From positions 5,823-69,822 of the forward strand of contig CAZFRE010000008.1 in NCBI GenBank assembly GCA_964521195.1: a DNA stretch of 64,000 nt, written 5' to 3'. The stretch's first letter is position 1. The number at the start of each line of letters is the position of its first letter. Below the pieces are notes generated by a model that worked only from the letters and a program-made list of their open reading frames with translations, made no database searches and was not told the DNA's origin. Origin of the DNA: CAWDNM01 sp964521195 (GTDB lineage: Bacteria > Actinomycetota > Coriobacteriia > Anaerosomatales > JAAXUF01). Of this stretch, positions 24,118 through 33,186 are shown in pieces. The position numbers were made by a program, and so were the translations under genes.

Positions 24118-24990
24118 ATGCTGACCATCGCGCTTCCCAAGGGTTCTCTCGGCGAGCAGACCCTGCTGCTGTTCTCGCAGGCGGACCTCGAAGTGAAGAA
24201 GTCCAGCCGCGAGTACAACCCCACCATCGCCGACCCGCGCATCGGCAAGGTGAAGATCCTCAGGCCCCAGGAGATCCCGATCTTCGTGCAGAACGGCTAC
24301 TTCGATCTGGGCATCTCCGGTTTCGACTGGATCACGGAGACGGGCGCCGATGTCGTCGAGGTCGCGGAGCTCCCCTATGCCAAGACCGGTACCGGCGTCG
24401 TGAAGATGGTTCTTGCGGTCCCGGACGACTCGCCGGTCCAGAGTGCCGCCGACATCAGGCCGGGAAGCCGCATCACGACCGAATTCCCCGAGGTCACGAA
24501 GCGATTCTTCGATGACTTGGGCATCCCGGTCGAGGTGCACTTCAGCTACGGCGCCACCGAGGCCAAGGTCCCGGACATGATGGATGCCCTCGTCGACCTC
24601 ACTGAGACCGGGTCGACGCTGCGCCGCAACGGGCTCAAGATCGTGGACGTCGTGCTCACCTCCACGACGCGCCTGCTCGCCAGCAAGGAGGCGTGGGCCG
24701 ATCCCGAGAGGCGCCGCGAGATCGAGGAGATCCGCACGCTGCTGCTCGGCGTGATCGAGGCGCGGGGCCGGGTGCTGCTCTCGATGAACGTCCCGGAGCT
24801 CAAGCTGGACGCCGTCATCGGCTGCCTGCCGGCGATGAAGCACCCGACCGTCTCGAAGCTCTACGGTTCGAGCGATCTTGAGGTCACGACTGTCGCCGAT
24901 AAGTCCACCGTCAACATCCTCATCCCGAAGCTCAAGGCCGCGGGCGCCGAGGACATCCTCGAGATCCCAATCAGCAAGATCGTGAAGTAG
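24118..24990 (+). CDS. hisG: ATP phosphoribosyltransferase, long form
   Basis: First step of histidine synthesis: ATP plus PRPP. A 290-residue long-form HisG. The catalytic part begins LTIALPKGSLGEQT and includes NGYFDLGISGFDW and the PRPP-loop-like DLTETGSTLRRNGLK (about 160-175). The C-terminal 75 residues (LDAVIGCLPAMKHPTVSKL) form the ACT-like histidine-feedback domain, so HisZ is not needed. AGGAG lies 7 nt before the ATG at 24118. No other his gene is in the window. Confidence 0.96.
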   Translation: MLTIALPKGSLGEQTLLLFSQADLEVKKSSREYNPTIADPRIGKVKILRPQEIPIFVQNGYFDLGISGFDWITETGADVVEVAELPYAKTGTGVVKMVLAVPDDSPVQSAADIRPGSRITTEFPEVTKRFFDDLGIPVEVHFSYGATEAKVPDMMDALVDLTETGSTLRRNGLKIVDVVLTSTTRLLASKEAWADPERRREIEEIRTLLLGVIEARGRVLLSMNVPELKLDAVIGCLPAMKHPTVSKLYGSSDLEVTTVADKSTVNILIPKLKAAGAEDILEIPISKIVK

Positions 24991-25042
24991 CGCGCCGGCG
25001 CGCGCGCCGCGCCCGCTCGCGTTAGCGGCACCCGTGCGCGGG

Positions 25043-25048
25043 TACGCT
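25043..25048 (+). promoter_or_regulatory. Likely -10 element for the ABC pair
   Basis: TACGCT, 89 nt before the ATPase ATG. The leader between contains short GC hairpins but no recognisable riboswitch. Confidence 0.3.
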
Positions 25049-25137
25049 CTACGGAGCCGAAAGCATGCGGGTCACCCCAGGCGCCGTAGGCTGCGTTTCG
25101 CCTGTAGTCGGACCGCACCTGACGGGGGTGTGAGCGC

Positions 25138-25920
25138 ATGTCGAGCGCAGGGCACGATGGAAGCCGCGACACATACGGCGACGGGGGAGTCTTGCGTACC
25201 CGGGAGCCGCTCATCGTCATGCGCGACGTCCGCCGCGTCTACCGCATGGGCGAGGTCGACGTCGAGGCGCTCCACGTCGACGAGCTCACGATCTATCGCG
25301 GCGAGTTCGTGGCGATTCTCGGACCTTCAGGCTCCGGCAAGACGACGCTGCTCAACCTCCTCGGCGGTATCGACGCACCCACCAGTGGCTCCGTCTCCTT
25401 CGGCGAGCACGACATCTCGCATCTCAACCGCCGCGAACTGACGCTGTTCCGCCGCGAGCATATCGGGTTCGTCTTCCAGTTCTTCAACCTGATCCCGACC
25501 CTCACCGCCGAGGAGAACGTCCGCTTCGCCCTCGAGCTCGCCGAGCGCGACGGCAGCGGTCCCGATCTCGAGCCTGCGCAGCTGCTGGCCAAGGTCGGGC
25601 TCGCCGAGCGGACCGGCCACTTCCCGGCGCAACTCTCGGGCGGCGAGCAGCAGCGCGTGGCGGTCGCGCGAGCGCTCGCGAAGGCACCGGAGCTGATCCT
25701 CGGCGATGAGCCGACCGGAAACCTCGACTTCCGGACCGGCAAACTCGTGCTCAAGGTGCTTCGCGAGGTGAACCGCGAGGAAGGCGCCGCGGTGGTGCTC
25801 GTGACTCACAACCAGCCTCTGGCCGCGATCGCCGACCGGGTGCTGCAGCTGCGGGATGGCCACATCGTCTCGCAGGAGGTCAACGAGAATCCTTTGGACC
25901 CGGAGGACGTGAGCTGGTGA
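25138..25920 (+). CDS. MacB/LolD-type ABC transporter ATP-binding protein
   Basis: A 260-residue ATPase for the FtsX-type permease encoded next. Walker A GPSGSGKTT (about 62-70), the Q-loop FVFQFFNLIPTLT, signature LSGGEQQRVAVARAL and Walker B LILGDEPTGNLD are all intact, with the HNQ switch (VLVTHNQPLA). The GNLD form is typical of the LolD/MacB clade. Stop and permease start overlap (GTGA), so the two are translationally coupled. Members move lipoproteins, peptides or act as mechanotransmitters; the role here is not known. Confidence 0.93.
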   Translation: MSSAGHDGSRDTYGDGGVLRTREPLIVMRDVRRVYRMGEVDVEALHVDELTIYRGEFVAILGPSGSGKTTLLNLLGGIDAPTSGSVSFGEHDISHLNRRELTLFRREHIGFVFQFFNLIPTLTAEENVRFALELAERDGSGPDLEPAQLLAKVGLAERTGHFPAQLSGGEQQRVAVARALAKAPELILGDEPTGNLDFRTGKLVLKVLREVNREEGAAVVLVTHNQPLAAIADRVLQLRDGHIVSQEVNENPLDPEDVSW

Positions 25921-28307
25921 GGCGGCGCCGGGGCATCAGTACGCTGACCCTGAAGGCGTGGCGCGACATGCCCGCGCACAAGGGACAGTTCATCGCGCTC
26001 GTGGTGCTCATCGCCATCGGCATCATGAGTTACGTCACCTTCCAGAACGGCTACTACAACCTCCGCACGTCCCTCGACCACGCCTACGACACGCTGCGTT
26101 TCGCCGACTTCAGCGTGCGCGTCGACCGCATGCCGCTCTCGGCTGCGCGCGCGGTCGAGCGAGTGCCGGGTGTCTCCGCGGCGATGGTGCGGACCGTGGA
26201 CGACGTGGGGCTCGAGCGCCAAGGCGGAGAGCAGGCGACCGCGCGCGTGATCAGCTCTGCGGGAGCGGGCGCAAAGCTGAACGCGGTGCACATCGAGGCC
26301 GGACGATTCCCGGCGCCGGCGGCGCGCAATGAGGTGCTGCTGAGCACGCAGTTCGCGTCGGACACGGACACGCAGCTTGGCGACGAGCTGACGCTGCTGA
26401 TCGGCGGTGAACGCAAGGCGATGCGGGTGGTGGGCATCGGCATCGATCCGGAGAACCTCTACGCGATGCAGAGCGAGGGCACGTTGCCCGCACCCGGCAC
26501 CTTCGCCGTCGTCTACACAACCGAGGAGGGCATCGAGTACCTGTTCGGCACCTCGAACTCCGGCAACGACGTCGTCGTCGCGGCCGACCCCGGCGTGGAT
26601 ATCGAGCAACTCGCCGAGGACGTCGAGGACGAGCTCGCCGGCTACGGCCTCATCTCGACCGCGTTGCGCGACGACATGCCAAGCTACGGCGGTCTGGATT
26701 CCGAACTCAGGCAGAACCAGCTGATGGCGCGCTCGTTGCCCGCGCTCGTGCTCGCGATCAGCTCGATGTCGCTGTTCATCGCGCTCTCGCGGCTCGTCCA
26801 GGCGCAGCGGGGCGAGATCGGGCTGGCGAAAGCGCTCGGCTACAGCGATGCGCAGATACTCGGTCACTACCTGACGATCGCGATGCTCATCGCGGCGGCA
26901 GGTTCGGTGCTCGGCGTCGGACTCGGGCTTTGGGGTTCGATCGGCGTCGCGAGCATGTACGTGTCGATGCTCGGCCTGCCCTTCATGACCACCGGATTCT
27001 ACCCGCAGGTGGCCTTGATCGCCGTGGTGCTCGCTGTGGCGTCGTGTGCCGCCGCAGCGGCGATGCCGGCGTGGCGCTCGTCTCGGCTGGCGCCGGCGAT
27101 CGCGATGCACTCCGATCCCAACGTTTCGCTCTCCGGCGGCCACATTCCGCTCATCGAGCGCGCACTCGCGCCGATCCTCCCGCGCACGTTCACGTTCCGC
27201 GTGCCGCTGCGCAACGTCTTCCGCGCGAAGCGGCGCAGTGTCTACACGATCCTTGGCATCGCCTTCGCGATGGTCCTCTCGGTGTCGACGGTCGCGATGT
27301 TCGACTCGATCGACTACATCATGGACAAGGCGTTCACCGACATTGAGCGCTGGGACATCATGGCCGCCTTCGATGCGCCATACGGCAGCGCCCGCGTCGC
27401 CGAGGTCCGCCGCATGACAGGCGTCGAGCGCGTCCAAGTGGCGTTCATGCTCCCCGTCACCCTCTCCTCGCCAACCGCCGAGGAGGACGTCGTGGTCACC
27501 GCGATGACGCCCGAAGCCGACTTCCACGGCTTCGATCCCGCGGGCGGCGCGCCGCCCGCCGAAGCGCTTGCAGCAGGCGACCTCGTGCTCGCATCGTCGA
27601 TCGCGCGTACGCTCGGCGTCGCGCCCGGATCGCGTGTCGAGGTGGACTCGCCGCTCGTCGACGATCCGGTCACGCTACGCGTGGGTGCGCTCTCCGACGA
27701 GATGCTGGGGCAGCCGGCGTACCTGTCGCTCGACGCGGCGGCGCAGCTCAAGGGCGCGCCGGTCACCACCTACAACGCCCTCTACATCGACGCCGATCCC
27801 GCCCGGGCCGGTCGGATTCGAGACGACATCTACGACCTGCCCGGCTCGGCCGCCGTGCAGGTGAAGGCGAGCTACGTCGAGCAGCTGAAGAAGTGGCTCG
27901 AACTCTTCGACTTCTTCGGTGTGGTGCTGCTCGGCTTCGGGGCGGCGCTCGCGTTCGTGGTCGTCTTCACCACCTTCACCGCCAACGTCACGGAGCGCAC
28001 TCGCGAGATCGCCACCATGCGCACGATCGGCGAGGACAACGTGCGTCTGACCATCATGATCACGCTCGAGAACCTCGCGATCGCGATCGCGGCGATCCCG
28101 CTCGGGCTGTGGCTTGGCGTGCAGGCGGCGAACGCGCTGTTCGCGTACTTCGACATCGAGGGGTTCGAGTTGCAGGCCTACATCTACCCTGGGAGCATCG
28201 CGCAGATCTGCGTGTTGATGGTCGCGGTCGTGCTGCTCTCCGAGATTCCGCCTGTGCGCCGCATCTTCCGGCTCGACCTCGCCGAGGCGACCAAGGTAAT
28301 GGAGTAG
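25917..28307 (+). CDS. FtsX-family ABC transporter permease, duplicated FtsX domains
   Basis: A 796-residue permease. A first span (about 24-43) is followed by a large extracytoplasmic domain and a three-span FtsX unit (about 270-390). A second span-plus-domain unit begins at about 440 (FRAKRRSVYTILGIAFAMVLS) and ends in a second FtsX unit (about 650-785). GTG start overlaps the ATPase stop by 4 nt. The arrangement is that of lipoprotein/antimicrobial-peptide type transporters in Gram-positive bacteria. Substrate unknown. Confidence 0.9.
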   Translation: MRRRRGISTLTLKAWRDMPAHKGQFIALVVLIAIGIMSYVTFQNGYYNLRTSLDHAYDTLRFADFSVRVDRMPLSAARAVERVPGVSAAMVRTVDDVGLERQGGEQATARVISSAGAGAKLNAVHIEAGRFPAPAARNEVLLSTQFASDTDTQLGDELTLLIGGERKAMRVVGIGIDPENLYAMQSEGTLPAPGTFAVVYTTEEGIEYLFGTSNSGNDVVVAADPGVDIEQLAEDVEDELAGYGLISTALRDDMPSYGGLDSELRQNQLMARSLPALVLAISSMSLFIALSRLVQAQRGEIGLAKALGYSDAQILGHYLTIAMLIAAAGSVLGVGLGLWGSIGVASMYVSMLGLPFMTTGFYPQVALIAVVLAVASCAAAAAMPAWRSSRLAPAIAMHSDPNVSLSGGHIPLIERALAPILPRTFTFRVPLRNVFRAKRRSVYTILGIAFAMVLSVSTVAMFDSIDYIMDKAFTDIERWDIMAAFDAPYGSARVAEVRRMTGVERVQVAFMLPVTLSSPTAEEDVVVTAMTPEADFHGFDPAGGAPPAEALAAGDLVLASSIARTLGVAPGSRVEVDSPLVDDPVTLRVGALSDEMLGQPAYLSLDAAAQLKGAPVTTYNALYIDADPARAGRIRDDIYDLPGSAAVQVKASYVEQLKKWLELFDFFGVVLLGFGAALAFVVVFTTFTANVTERTREIATMRTIGEDNVRLTIMITLENLAIAIAAIPLGLWLGVQAANALFAYFDIEGFELQAYIYPGSIAQICVLMVAVVLLSEIPPVRRIFRLDLAEATKVME

Positions 28308-28320
28308 GACGGAGCGAGGT

Positions 28321-29022
28321 TTGCAGAGCATCCTGATCCTCGTGGCGCTCGCGATCGCCGCCGTGGCGGCGAATCTCAGCCCCTTCGTCTGGGGACCGAA
28401 CGTCATCTACCTGCTCGAGCGCGAGCGTCCGGTCTGGCGCTCGCTCGCGTACACAGCCGGGCGCGCGCTCACGCTGGTGCTGGCCAGTCTGGCGGTGGTC
28501 GGGGCGATGACTAACGGCCACCGGCAGATCCGCGACCTCGTCGCCCAAGCGACGGCAATCGCGAGCGCCCCGGGGCCGTGGCTCTACATGACGATCGGGG
28601 TGGGGGCGATCGCCACCGCGCTATGGCTGCTGCGTACGCCCGATCCCGACATCCTGGACCGGTTCAAGCGCACGCGGCACACGGAGGGTAAGTTGCTCCC
28701 CGCGTTCGGCTTCGGCATCAGCATCGCCATCGCCAATCTGTTCGGGTTCGTGTGGCAAGTCATCGCGATCGGCGCCGTCGTGGTTCTCGCCGAGGGTGAC
28801 ATGGTGTTCGTGGCGATCGCGGTGGTCGTGTGGACCGTCTTCGGCACCATCGACCTGTGGCTGCCCGCGCTGGGGATGATGCTGTTCCCCCAACGAACTG
28901 CCGAGTGGCTGACTCGCGCGAAGGAGCGCATCCCGACGTTCAAGCCTCGTACGATCGTCGTCATCATCGGGCTCGCCGGCCTTGGCACGCTCGTCTACGG
29001 CGTGTGGAAGCTTCTTGGCTGA
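28321..29022 (+). CDS. GAP/LysE-like multi-span membrane protein
   Basis: A 233-residue integral membrane protein with about six spans and the pattern ANLSPF near the start, resembling the GAP (Sap, sulfolipid-addressing) branch of the LysE superfamily. Starts at TTG with GGAG about 9 nt upstream, 13 nt after the FtsX-type permease, so it is probably co-transcribed. Possibly exports a lipid or small molecule. Family assignment is moderate; function is inferred. Confidence 0.65.
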   Translation: MQSILILVALAIAAVAANLSPFVWGPNVIYLLERERPVWRSLAYTAGRALTLVLASLAVVGAMTNGHRQIRDLVAQATAIASAPGPWLYMTIGVGAIATALWLLRTPDPDILDRFKRTRHTEGKLLPAFGFGISIAIANLFGFVWQVIAIGAVVVLAEGDMVFVAIAVVVWTVFGTIDLWLPALGMMLFPQRTAEWLTRAKERIPTFKPRTIVVIIGLAGLGTLVYGVWKLLG

Positions 29023-29039
29023 GTCGCGTCGTCGCGCAG

Positions 29040-29071
29040 CGACGCCGGCCGCGTGTGGGCGACCGGCGTCG
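29040..29071. terminator. Bidirectional hairpin between convergent genes
   Basis: CGACGCCGG (29040-29048) pairs with CCGGCGTCG (29063-29071) between the ends of the GAP-like gene and rubrerythrin. Confidence 0.45.
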
Positions 29072-29114
29072 GGTTGAGGTGCGTGGCCGGTCGCGTTGGA
29101 CCGGATGACGTCTG

Positions 29115-29690
29115 CTAGTAGTTCTCGCAGAGCAGCTCGTAGTAGGACTGCGGGTGGTCGCACGCCGGGCACAGCATCGGGGCCTCGGGGCCCTCGTGGA
29201 CGTACCCGCAGTTACGGCACTTCCAGAACACGGCGCCGTCCTTCTTGAAGACCTTGTAGCCGTTCACGTTCTCGAGCAGTGCGCGATAGCGCTTCTCGTG
29301 GTGCGCCTCGACCTCGGCGATCTCGCGGAAGTGCTTCGCGATGTCGGCGAAGCCCTCTTCCTCGGCGATCTTGGCGAAGTCGGGGTAGATGGTGCCCCAC
29401 TCCATCAGCTCGCCCTCCGCGGCAGCGAGCAGGTTCTCGGCGGTGGCGCCGATCTTGCCGGCCGGGTAGGCCGTGGTGATCTCGAGGTCGCCACCCTCGA
29501 GGTACTTGAAGAAGACCTTCGCGTGCTCCTTCTCGTTATCGGCGGTCTCGAGGAAGATCGCCGAGATCTGCTCGAAGCCCTCCTTCTTGGCGACGGAGGC
29601 GAAGTACGTGTAGCGGTTGCGCGCCTGGCTCTCGCCGGCGAACGACTTGAGCAGGTTCTTCTCGGTCTGCGTGCCCTTGATGCTCGGCAT
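29115..29690 (-). CDS. rbr: Rubrerythrin
   Basis: A 191-residue cytoplasmic non-heme iron peroxidase that reduces hydrogen peroxide in anaerobes. The diiron four-helix domain (about 1-145) shows the ligands in GESQARNRY, ETADNEKEHAK, EGELMEW and EVEAHHEKRY. The C-terminal rubredoxin-like domain has CRNCGYVHEG and CPACDHPQSYY for the Fe(Cys)4 site. AAGGAG lies 6 nt before the ATG. Monocistronic. Supports an anaerobic or oxygen-sensitive lifestyle. Confidence 0.97.
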   Translation of the reverse strand: MPSIKGTQTEKNLLKSFAGESQARNRYTYFASVAKKEGFEQISAIFLETADNEKEHAKVFFKYLEGGDLEITTAYPAGKIGATAENLLAAAEGELMEWGTIYPDFAKIAEEEGFADIAKHFREIAEVEAHHEKRYRALLENVNGYKVFKKDGAVFWKCRNCGYVHEGPEAPMLCPACDHPQSYYELLCENY

Positions 29691-29854
29691 GGGCGTGCTC
29701 CTTTCGGGTCGGGGACGGGTTTCGTTCAGTATTCAGAATCTCCGTTCCGGCGAGAAGCGAAACCTGCCGACGGCGCATCGCCGCTCGCGGGCACCACACG
29801 ACCACCCGAGAGACACCGGACGAACCTCCTCCGCGGTTTCTCACATCTTCGGGG

Positions 29855-29913
29855 TTGACTAGTGCGAAGTTCGTAGTAGTCTGTGTATCGGCTAGTGTGA
29901 AGTTCGTACTACT
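29855..29913 (+). promoter_or_regulatory. PadR promoter with paired operator repeats
   Basis: A -35 TTGACT (29855-29860) and -10 TAGTCT (29877-29882) are 16 nt apart. A 22-bp direct repeat, CTAGTGCGAAGTTCGTAGTAGT (29859-29880) and CTAGTGTGAAGTTCGTACTACT (29892-29913), covers the core and the start region at a 33-bp period, three helical turns. Almost certainly the operator of the PadR regulator encoded just downstream. Confidence 0.65.
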
Positions 29914-29955
29914 GCGGTGTTCACTACACCGCCGACATGGAAAGGGAGGTGAGTC

Positions 29956-30324
29956 ATGGACGCTGCCGATGAGGCCATGCTGCGCAAGTTCCAAAAGGAG
30001 CTGAATGCGGGCACCGTCTCTCTCGTCCTGCTCGCCATCCTCGATCGCTCTGAGGAGCCGCTCTACGGCTATCAGATCGCGAAGAGCATCGAGGGCGCGT
30101 GGGGAGAAGGTGTGCCGGTCAAGCAGGGCACGCTCTACCCGGTCCTCCGGTCGATGGAGGAGAACGGGCTGCTGAGCAGCCGGGTGGAACCGAGCGTCTC
30201 GGGTCCGCCTCGGAAGTACTACAAGATCACCGACCGGGGACGAGCCGTCCTCGGCGATTGGAGAGCGGCGTGGGTACGCACACGCGGCTTCGTCGATGCG
30301 ACACTGGAGGGGAACGGTGGCTAA
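29956..30324 (+). CDS. PadR-family transcriptional regulator
   Basis: A 122-residue repressor with the PadR winged helix: GTVSLVLLAILDRSEEPLYGYQ, then KQGTLYPVLRSMEENGLL and PPRKYYKITDRGRAVL. An ideal ribosome binding site (AAAGGGAGGTGA) precedes the ATG. Its promoter holds two 22-bp repeats, suggesting autoregulation. It overlaps the following HAAS-domain gene by 8 nt, the standard PadR/HAAS pairing in which the membrane partner is thought to control the regulator. Confidence 0.95.
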   Translation: MDAADEAMLRKFQKELNAGTVSLVLLAILDRSEEPLYGYQIAKSIEGAWGEGVPVKQGTLYPVLRSMEENGLLSSRVEPSVSGPPRKYYKITDRGRAVLGDWRAAWVRTRGFVDATLEGNGG

Positions 30325-31267
30325 CACGGTCGAGGGATACCTCGCTGAACTCAGAATGGCGCTTCACGGCGCCGACCCTGCACTCGTGCAGGACGCACTT
30401 TACGATGCCGAGGACAACCTGCGCACGGCACTCGCCGACGCGGGCGGCGCAGCTGCCACGCCGGAAGCCGTCGCTGCGGCGATCGACGCGTATGGCACCC
30501 CGGAAGAGGTCGCCGAGGCGTACCGCACCGCCGAACTCACCGTGGCAGCCGCGCTTCGCAAGCCGCCGTCGGTTCACGCGCAGTCCGTCTTCGGCGCAAG
30601 CCCGCTCGGCCGCTTCTTCGGCATCGCGCTCGATCCCTCGGCCTACGGCGCGCTGTTCTACATGTTCCTGGCGTTCGTGACCGGCATCCTGTACTTCACG
30701 CTCGTGGTGACCGGGATCTCGCTCACGTTCGGGCTGCTGATCCTCATCATCGGCGTGCCCTTTGCGCTCTTGTTCTTGGGCGTCGTGCGCGCGATCTCGC
30801 TGGCCGAAGGCCGTATGGTCGAGGGTCTGCTCGGCGAGCGCATGCCGAGAAGACCGCGCATGGTAGGCGCTGAGGGCAACCTCTGGCAGCGCATCAAGAG
30901 CTGGCTCACGGACTACAGGACGTGGACGACGATGCTCTACATGGTGCTTCAGCTGCCGCTCGGGACCATCTACTTCAGCGTGATGGTGACGGCGCTGTCG
31001 CTGTGCGCCGGGGTCATCGCCCTGCCGTTCGTGCAGATGCTGACCAACGAGCCGGTCATCCGTGGACTGCAGTACGGCTACTACATCGAGCCGTGGGCGA
31101 TGCCGCTGCTTGTCGCTGTCGGGGTGCTCGGCCTGTTCGTGACGCTGTGGCTCGCAAAGGGTCTTGGCAAGGTCCACGCGATGTGGGCGAAGACGATGCT
31201 CGTGGGTCGCTTCGAGGGCGTGAACGCGCCGGAAGCTCCCGCGTACGTGGGAGGTGCGCAGTCATGA
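30317..31267 (+). CDS. HAAS-domain membrane sensor protein
   Basis: A 316-residue protein. The first about 75 residues (TVEGYLAELRMALHG, ALYDAEDNLRTALADAGG, AYGTPEEVAEAYR) form a HAAS-type helical signalling domain that normally pairs with PadR. The rest is a multi-span sensor-like domain with four or more hydrophobic segments (about 110-165, 205-245, 260-290). GTG at 30317 with GGAGG 6 nt upstream; it overlaps padR. It likely transmits a membrane signal to the regulator. The ligand is unknown. Confidence 0.85.
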   Translation: MANTVEGYLAELRMALHGADPALVQDALYDAEDNLRTALADAGGAAATPEAVAAAIDAYGTPEEVAEAYRTAELTVAAALRKPPSVHAQSVFGASPLGRFFGIALDPSAYGALFYMFLAFVTGILYFTLVVTGISLTFGLLILIIGVPFALLFLGVVRAISLAEGRMVEGLLGERMPRRPRMVGAEGNLWQRIKSWLTDYRTWTTMLYMVLQLPLGTIYFSVMVTALSLCAGVIALPFVQMLTNEPVIRGLQYGYYIEPWAMPLLVAVGVLGLFVTLWLAKGLGKVHAMWAKTMLVGRFEGVNAPEAPAYVGGAQS

Positions 31268-32046
31268 GGAAGTCCGTAGTGATCGCAGTCGCGCTGCTGC
31301 TGGCCGTCGCTGTGCTCGGCTCGACAGGGTGTCGGCGTGTGAAGCTCACCGAGACGCCCTCGGGCAAGAGGCTCGAAGTGTCCACCGAGACGACAGCCGT
31401 CGCGCTTGGCGAGGCGGAGGGTCTCGACGTGACCGTGAGGCAGGGTGTGGGCGTGCTCAAGCTTGCCGCAGGTGAGCCCAGTTCGACCACCGCGATGGAC
31501 GCGACGTTCTCCTACGCTCCTGCGGAGTGGAAGCCTGAGGTGACCTACAGCGTCGAGGAGACGCGCGGCGTGCTCTACGTGGGCCAGCCCGAGATCGGCG
31601 TCGGCCCCAACTTCGGCACGACCGAGAACGAGTGGACGATCAAGGTCGCGCCGGGCATGCCCGCGAAGCTGTCGCTCAAGCTCGGCGTGGGTGAGAGTGA
31701 CGTGGATCTGCGAGGTGTCGACGTGACCGGCCTCGAGGCGATCACGGGCGTTGGCGAGGCGACATTCGACCTCTCCGGCGAGCGTACGCACGACCTGACC
31801 GCGCGCATACAGGCGGGCGTGGGAGAGCTGACGGTACGGGTTCCGAGCGACGTGGGCGTACGCATCATCGGAGCTCAGGATGGGCTCGGGGACTTCACGG
31901 CACACAACTTCGAGCGGGACGACAGTGCCGGCGCGACACCCGATGGCAACGACCTCGTGAACGCCGCCTACTCGGCCGACGGCCCGAAGATAGAGCTGTT
32001 CCTCACGCGCGGCATCGGCGATGTGAGGGTCGTCTCGGTCGACTAG
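31264..32046 (+). CDS. Toastrack-domain lipoprotein
   Basis: A 260-residue lipoprotein with lipobox ending at Cys 23 (GSTGC) and a repetitive beta structure. It has repeated GVG(V/E)(L/S) turns (RQGVGVLKL, LGVGESDVDL, TGVGEATFDL, AGVGELTVRV, LGDFTAHNF, RGIGDVRVV), as in the toastrack/LiaF-like DUF2154/DUF4097 group. Its ATG overlaps the HAAS gene stop (ATGA), so the three genes are coupled. Such domains are linked to envelope-stress sensing. Role inferred from family and operon. Confidence 0.8.
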   Translation: MRKSVVIAVALLLAVAVLGSTGCRRVKLTETPSGKRLEVSTETTAVALGEAEGLDVTVRQGVGVLKLAAGEPSSTTAMDATFSYAPAEWKPEVTYSVEETRGVLYVGQPEIGVGPNFGTTENEWTIKVAPGMPAKLSLKLGVGESDVDLRGVDVTGLEAITGVGEATFDLSGERTHDLTARIQAGVGELTVRVPSDVGVRIIGAQDGLGDFTAHNFERDDSAGATPDGNDLVNAAYSADGPKIELFLTRGIGDVRVVSVD

Positions 32047-32074
32047 GCGCAGGCACGCACACACACCACAACCC

Positions 32075-32108
32075 CGCGGGCGGTTGCGAACGTGCAGCCG
32101 CCCGCGTT
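32075..32108 (+). terminator. Hairpin after the PadR operon
   Basis: CGCGGGCGG (32075-32083) pairs with CCGCCCGCG (32098-32106) followed by TT, 28 nt after the lipoprotein stop. Confidence 0.5.
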
Positions 32109-32249
32109 CGCGCGCCCTGCCGGCGCGGTGGCCCACATTACGGAACCGTAGTCGCCGCGACGTTGCATCGCAATGTCGGCCTTCGAAGCTGGGAGTACGA
32201 GACGGTGCCAAGAAGCACCCTACGACGAACCCGACCTTGGAGGTCCATC

Positions 32250-32732
32250 ATGTCCGCGCGAAGCCGAATCCTTCTCGACATCGGGATGTTCGCGGCGCTC
32301 CTCGCAGCGTACAACCCGGCGCTCACGGGGCTCGCGATCCACGAATGGCTCAGCATCGCGGTGATAGTGCCGCTCCTGCTCCACATGGTCATCAACTGGG
32401 AGTGGACGGTCCGCATCACCCTCACCTTCCTCGATCGTCTGGTGCATACCTCGCGGCTGAACCTGGTCGTGGATGCGGCGCTGTTCGTCTCGGCGGTCGC
32501 GGTGATGCTGTCCGGGTTGCTCATATCGCATGTTGCGCTGCCGTTCTTCGGCATCGCGGTGATGCCGAGCGCCGCCTGGACCGCGCTTCACGCCGTGAGC
32601 GCCGACATGACGATCGCGCTGCTGTTCCTACACTTCACGCTGCATCTCGGGTGGGCGGCCCGGGCGCTCGGCCACAGGCCTGCCGGGACTCGCGCGCCCG
32701 CTGCCCAGACTATCCGGGTCGAAGACCACTAG
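32250..32732 (+). CDS. DUF4405 membrane cytochrome b-like protein
   Basis: A 160-residue four-span protein. His residues sit inside the spans as expected for heme b ligands: HEWLS, LLLHMVINWEW, LHAVSADMTI and LFLHFTLH. This matches the DUF4405/cytochrome b561-like pattern of small membrane electron carriers. GGAGG lies 6 nt before the ATG at 32250. A small protein with a CX4CH motif follows 54 nt downstream, so electron transfer through this pair is plausible. Heme content and partners are inferred. Confidence 0.75.
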   Translation: MSARSRILLDIGMFAALLAAYNPALTGLAIHEWLSIAVIVPLLLHMVINWEWTVRITLTFLDRLVHTSRLNLVVDAALFVSAVAVMLSGLLISHVALPFFGIAVMPSAAWTALHAVSADMTIALLFLHFTLHLGWAARALGHRPAGTRAPAAQTIRVEDH

Positions 32733-32786
32733 CCGCTCGCGCTGTCCGGACGCGCGATCCGGAATCAGCCGACTTGAGGAGGAACC

Positions 32787-33044
32787 ATGAAACGTTCGAT
32801 CAAGAACACCGCCGCAGTGCTGCTGGCGACCGCTCTGACCGCGCTGGCTGTGTTCGGCGGGGTGCAGGTCGCCGAGCTCGCAGCGGGCACCTCGGGCAGT
32901 ACCGGAGTCGCGGCGACGACCGCCGGATCGGCAGGCTACTACACGACCGCGACCAACGTGGCGCAGACGTCAGGCACGCTCACATGCCCGGCGACCGGGT
33001 GCACGGCGTCGAGCTGCCACGCGACCTCCGGACGCGGGCACTAG
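32787..33044 (+). CDS. Small exported protein with CX4CH motif
   Basis: An 85-residue protein with a signal or anchor segment (about residues 8-28), a Ser/Thr/Ala/Gly linker, and a C-terminal cluster: Cys 67, Cys 72, Cys 77 and His 78 (CPATGCTASSCHATSG). C72-X4-C77-H78 fits the non-canonical CX4CH heme c motif; CX4CX4CH could also bind another metal. GAGGAGG precedes the ATG. Neighbouring a DUF4405 membrane protein, a one-heme electron carrier is the simplest idea, but no named family was recognised. Confidence 0.65.
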   Translation: MKRSIKNTAAVLLATALTALAVFGGVQVAELAAGTSGSTGVAATTAGSAGYYTTATNVAQTSGTLTCPATGCTASSCHATSGRGH

Positions 33045-33186
33045 GTCGCGATCGCCACGCTGGCACCCCGCATGATTGCGGTCTCGTAACCGCATCGCAG
33101 GCGCGCTGCAATGCCAGGCGCCCAGAGTGAAGGAAGAGCGTCGGCCCCAAGTCGGCTGACGCACGACGAAAGCAGAGGTAGCGCAG

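Noticed and set aside
24990..25030. GCGCGC-rich palindromic run after hisG considered as a terminator
   Set aside because: Simple alternating GC with many registers; no defined stem or T-tract, so not listed as a terminator.
25806..27527. 573-codon minus-strand ORF opposite the FtsX-type permease
   Set aside because: Shadow frame with no recognisable domain.
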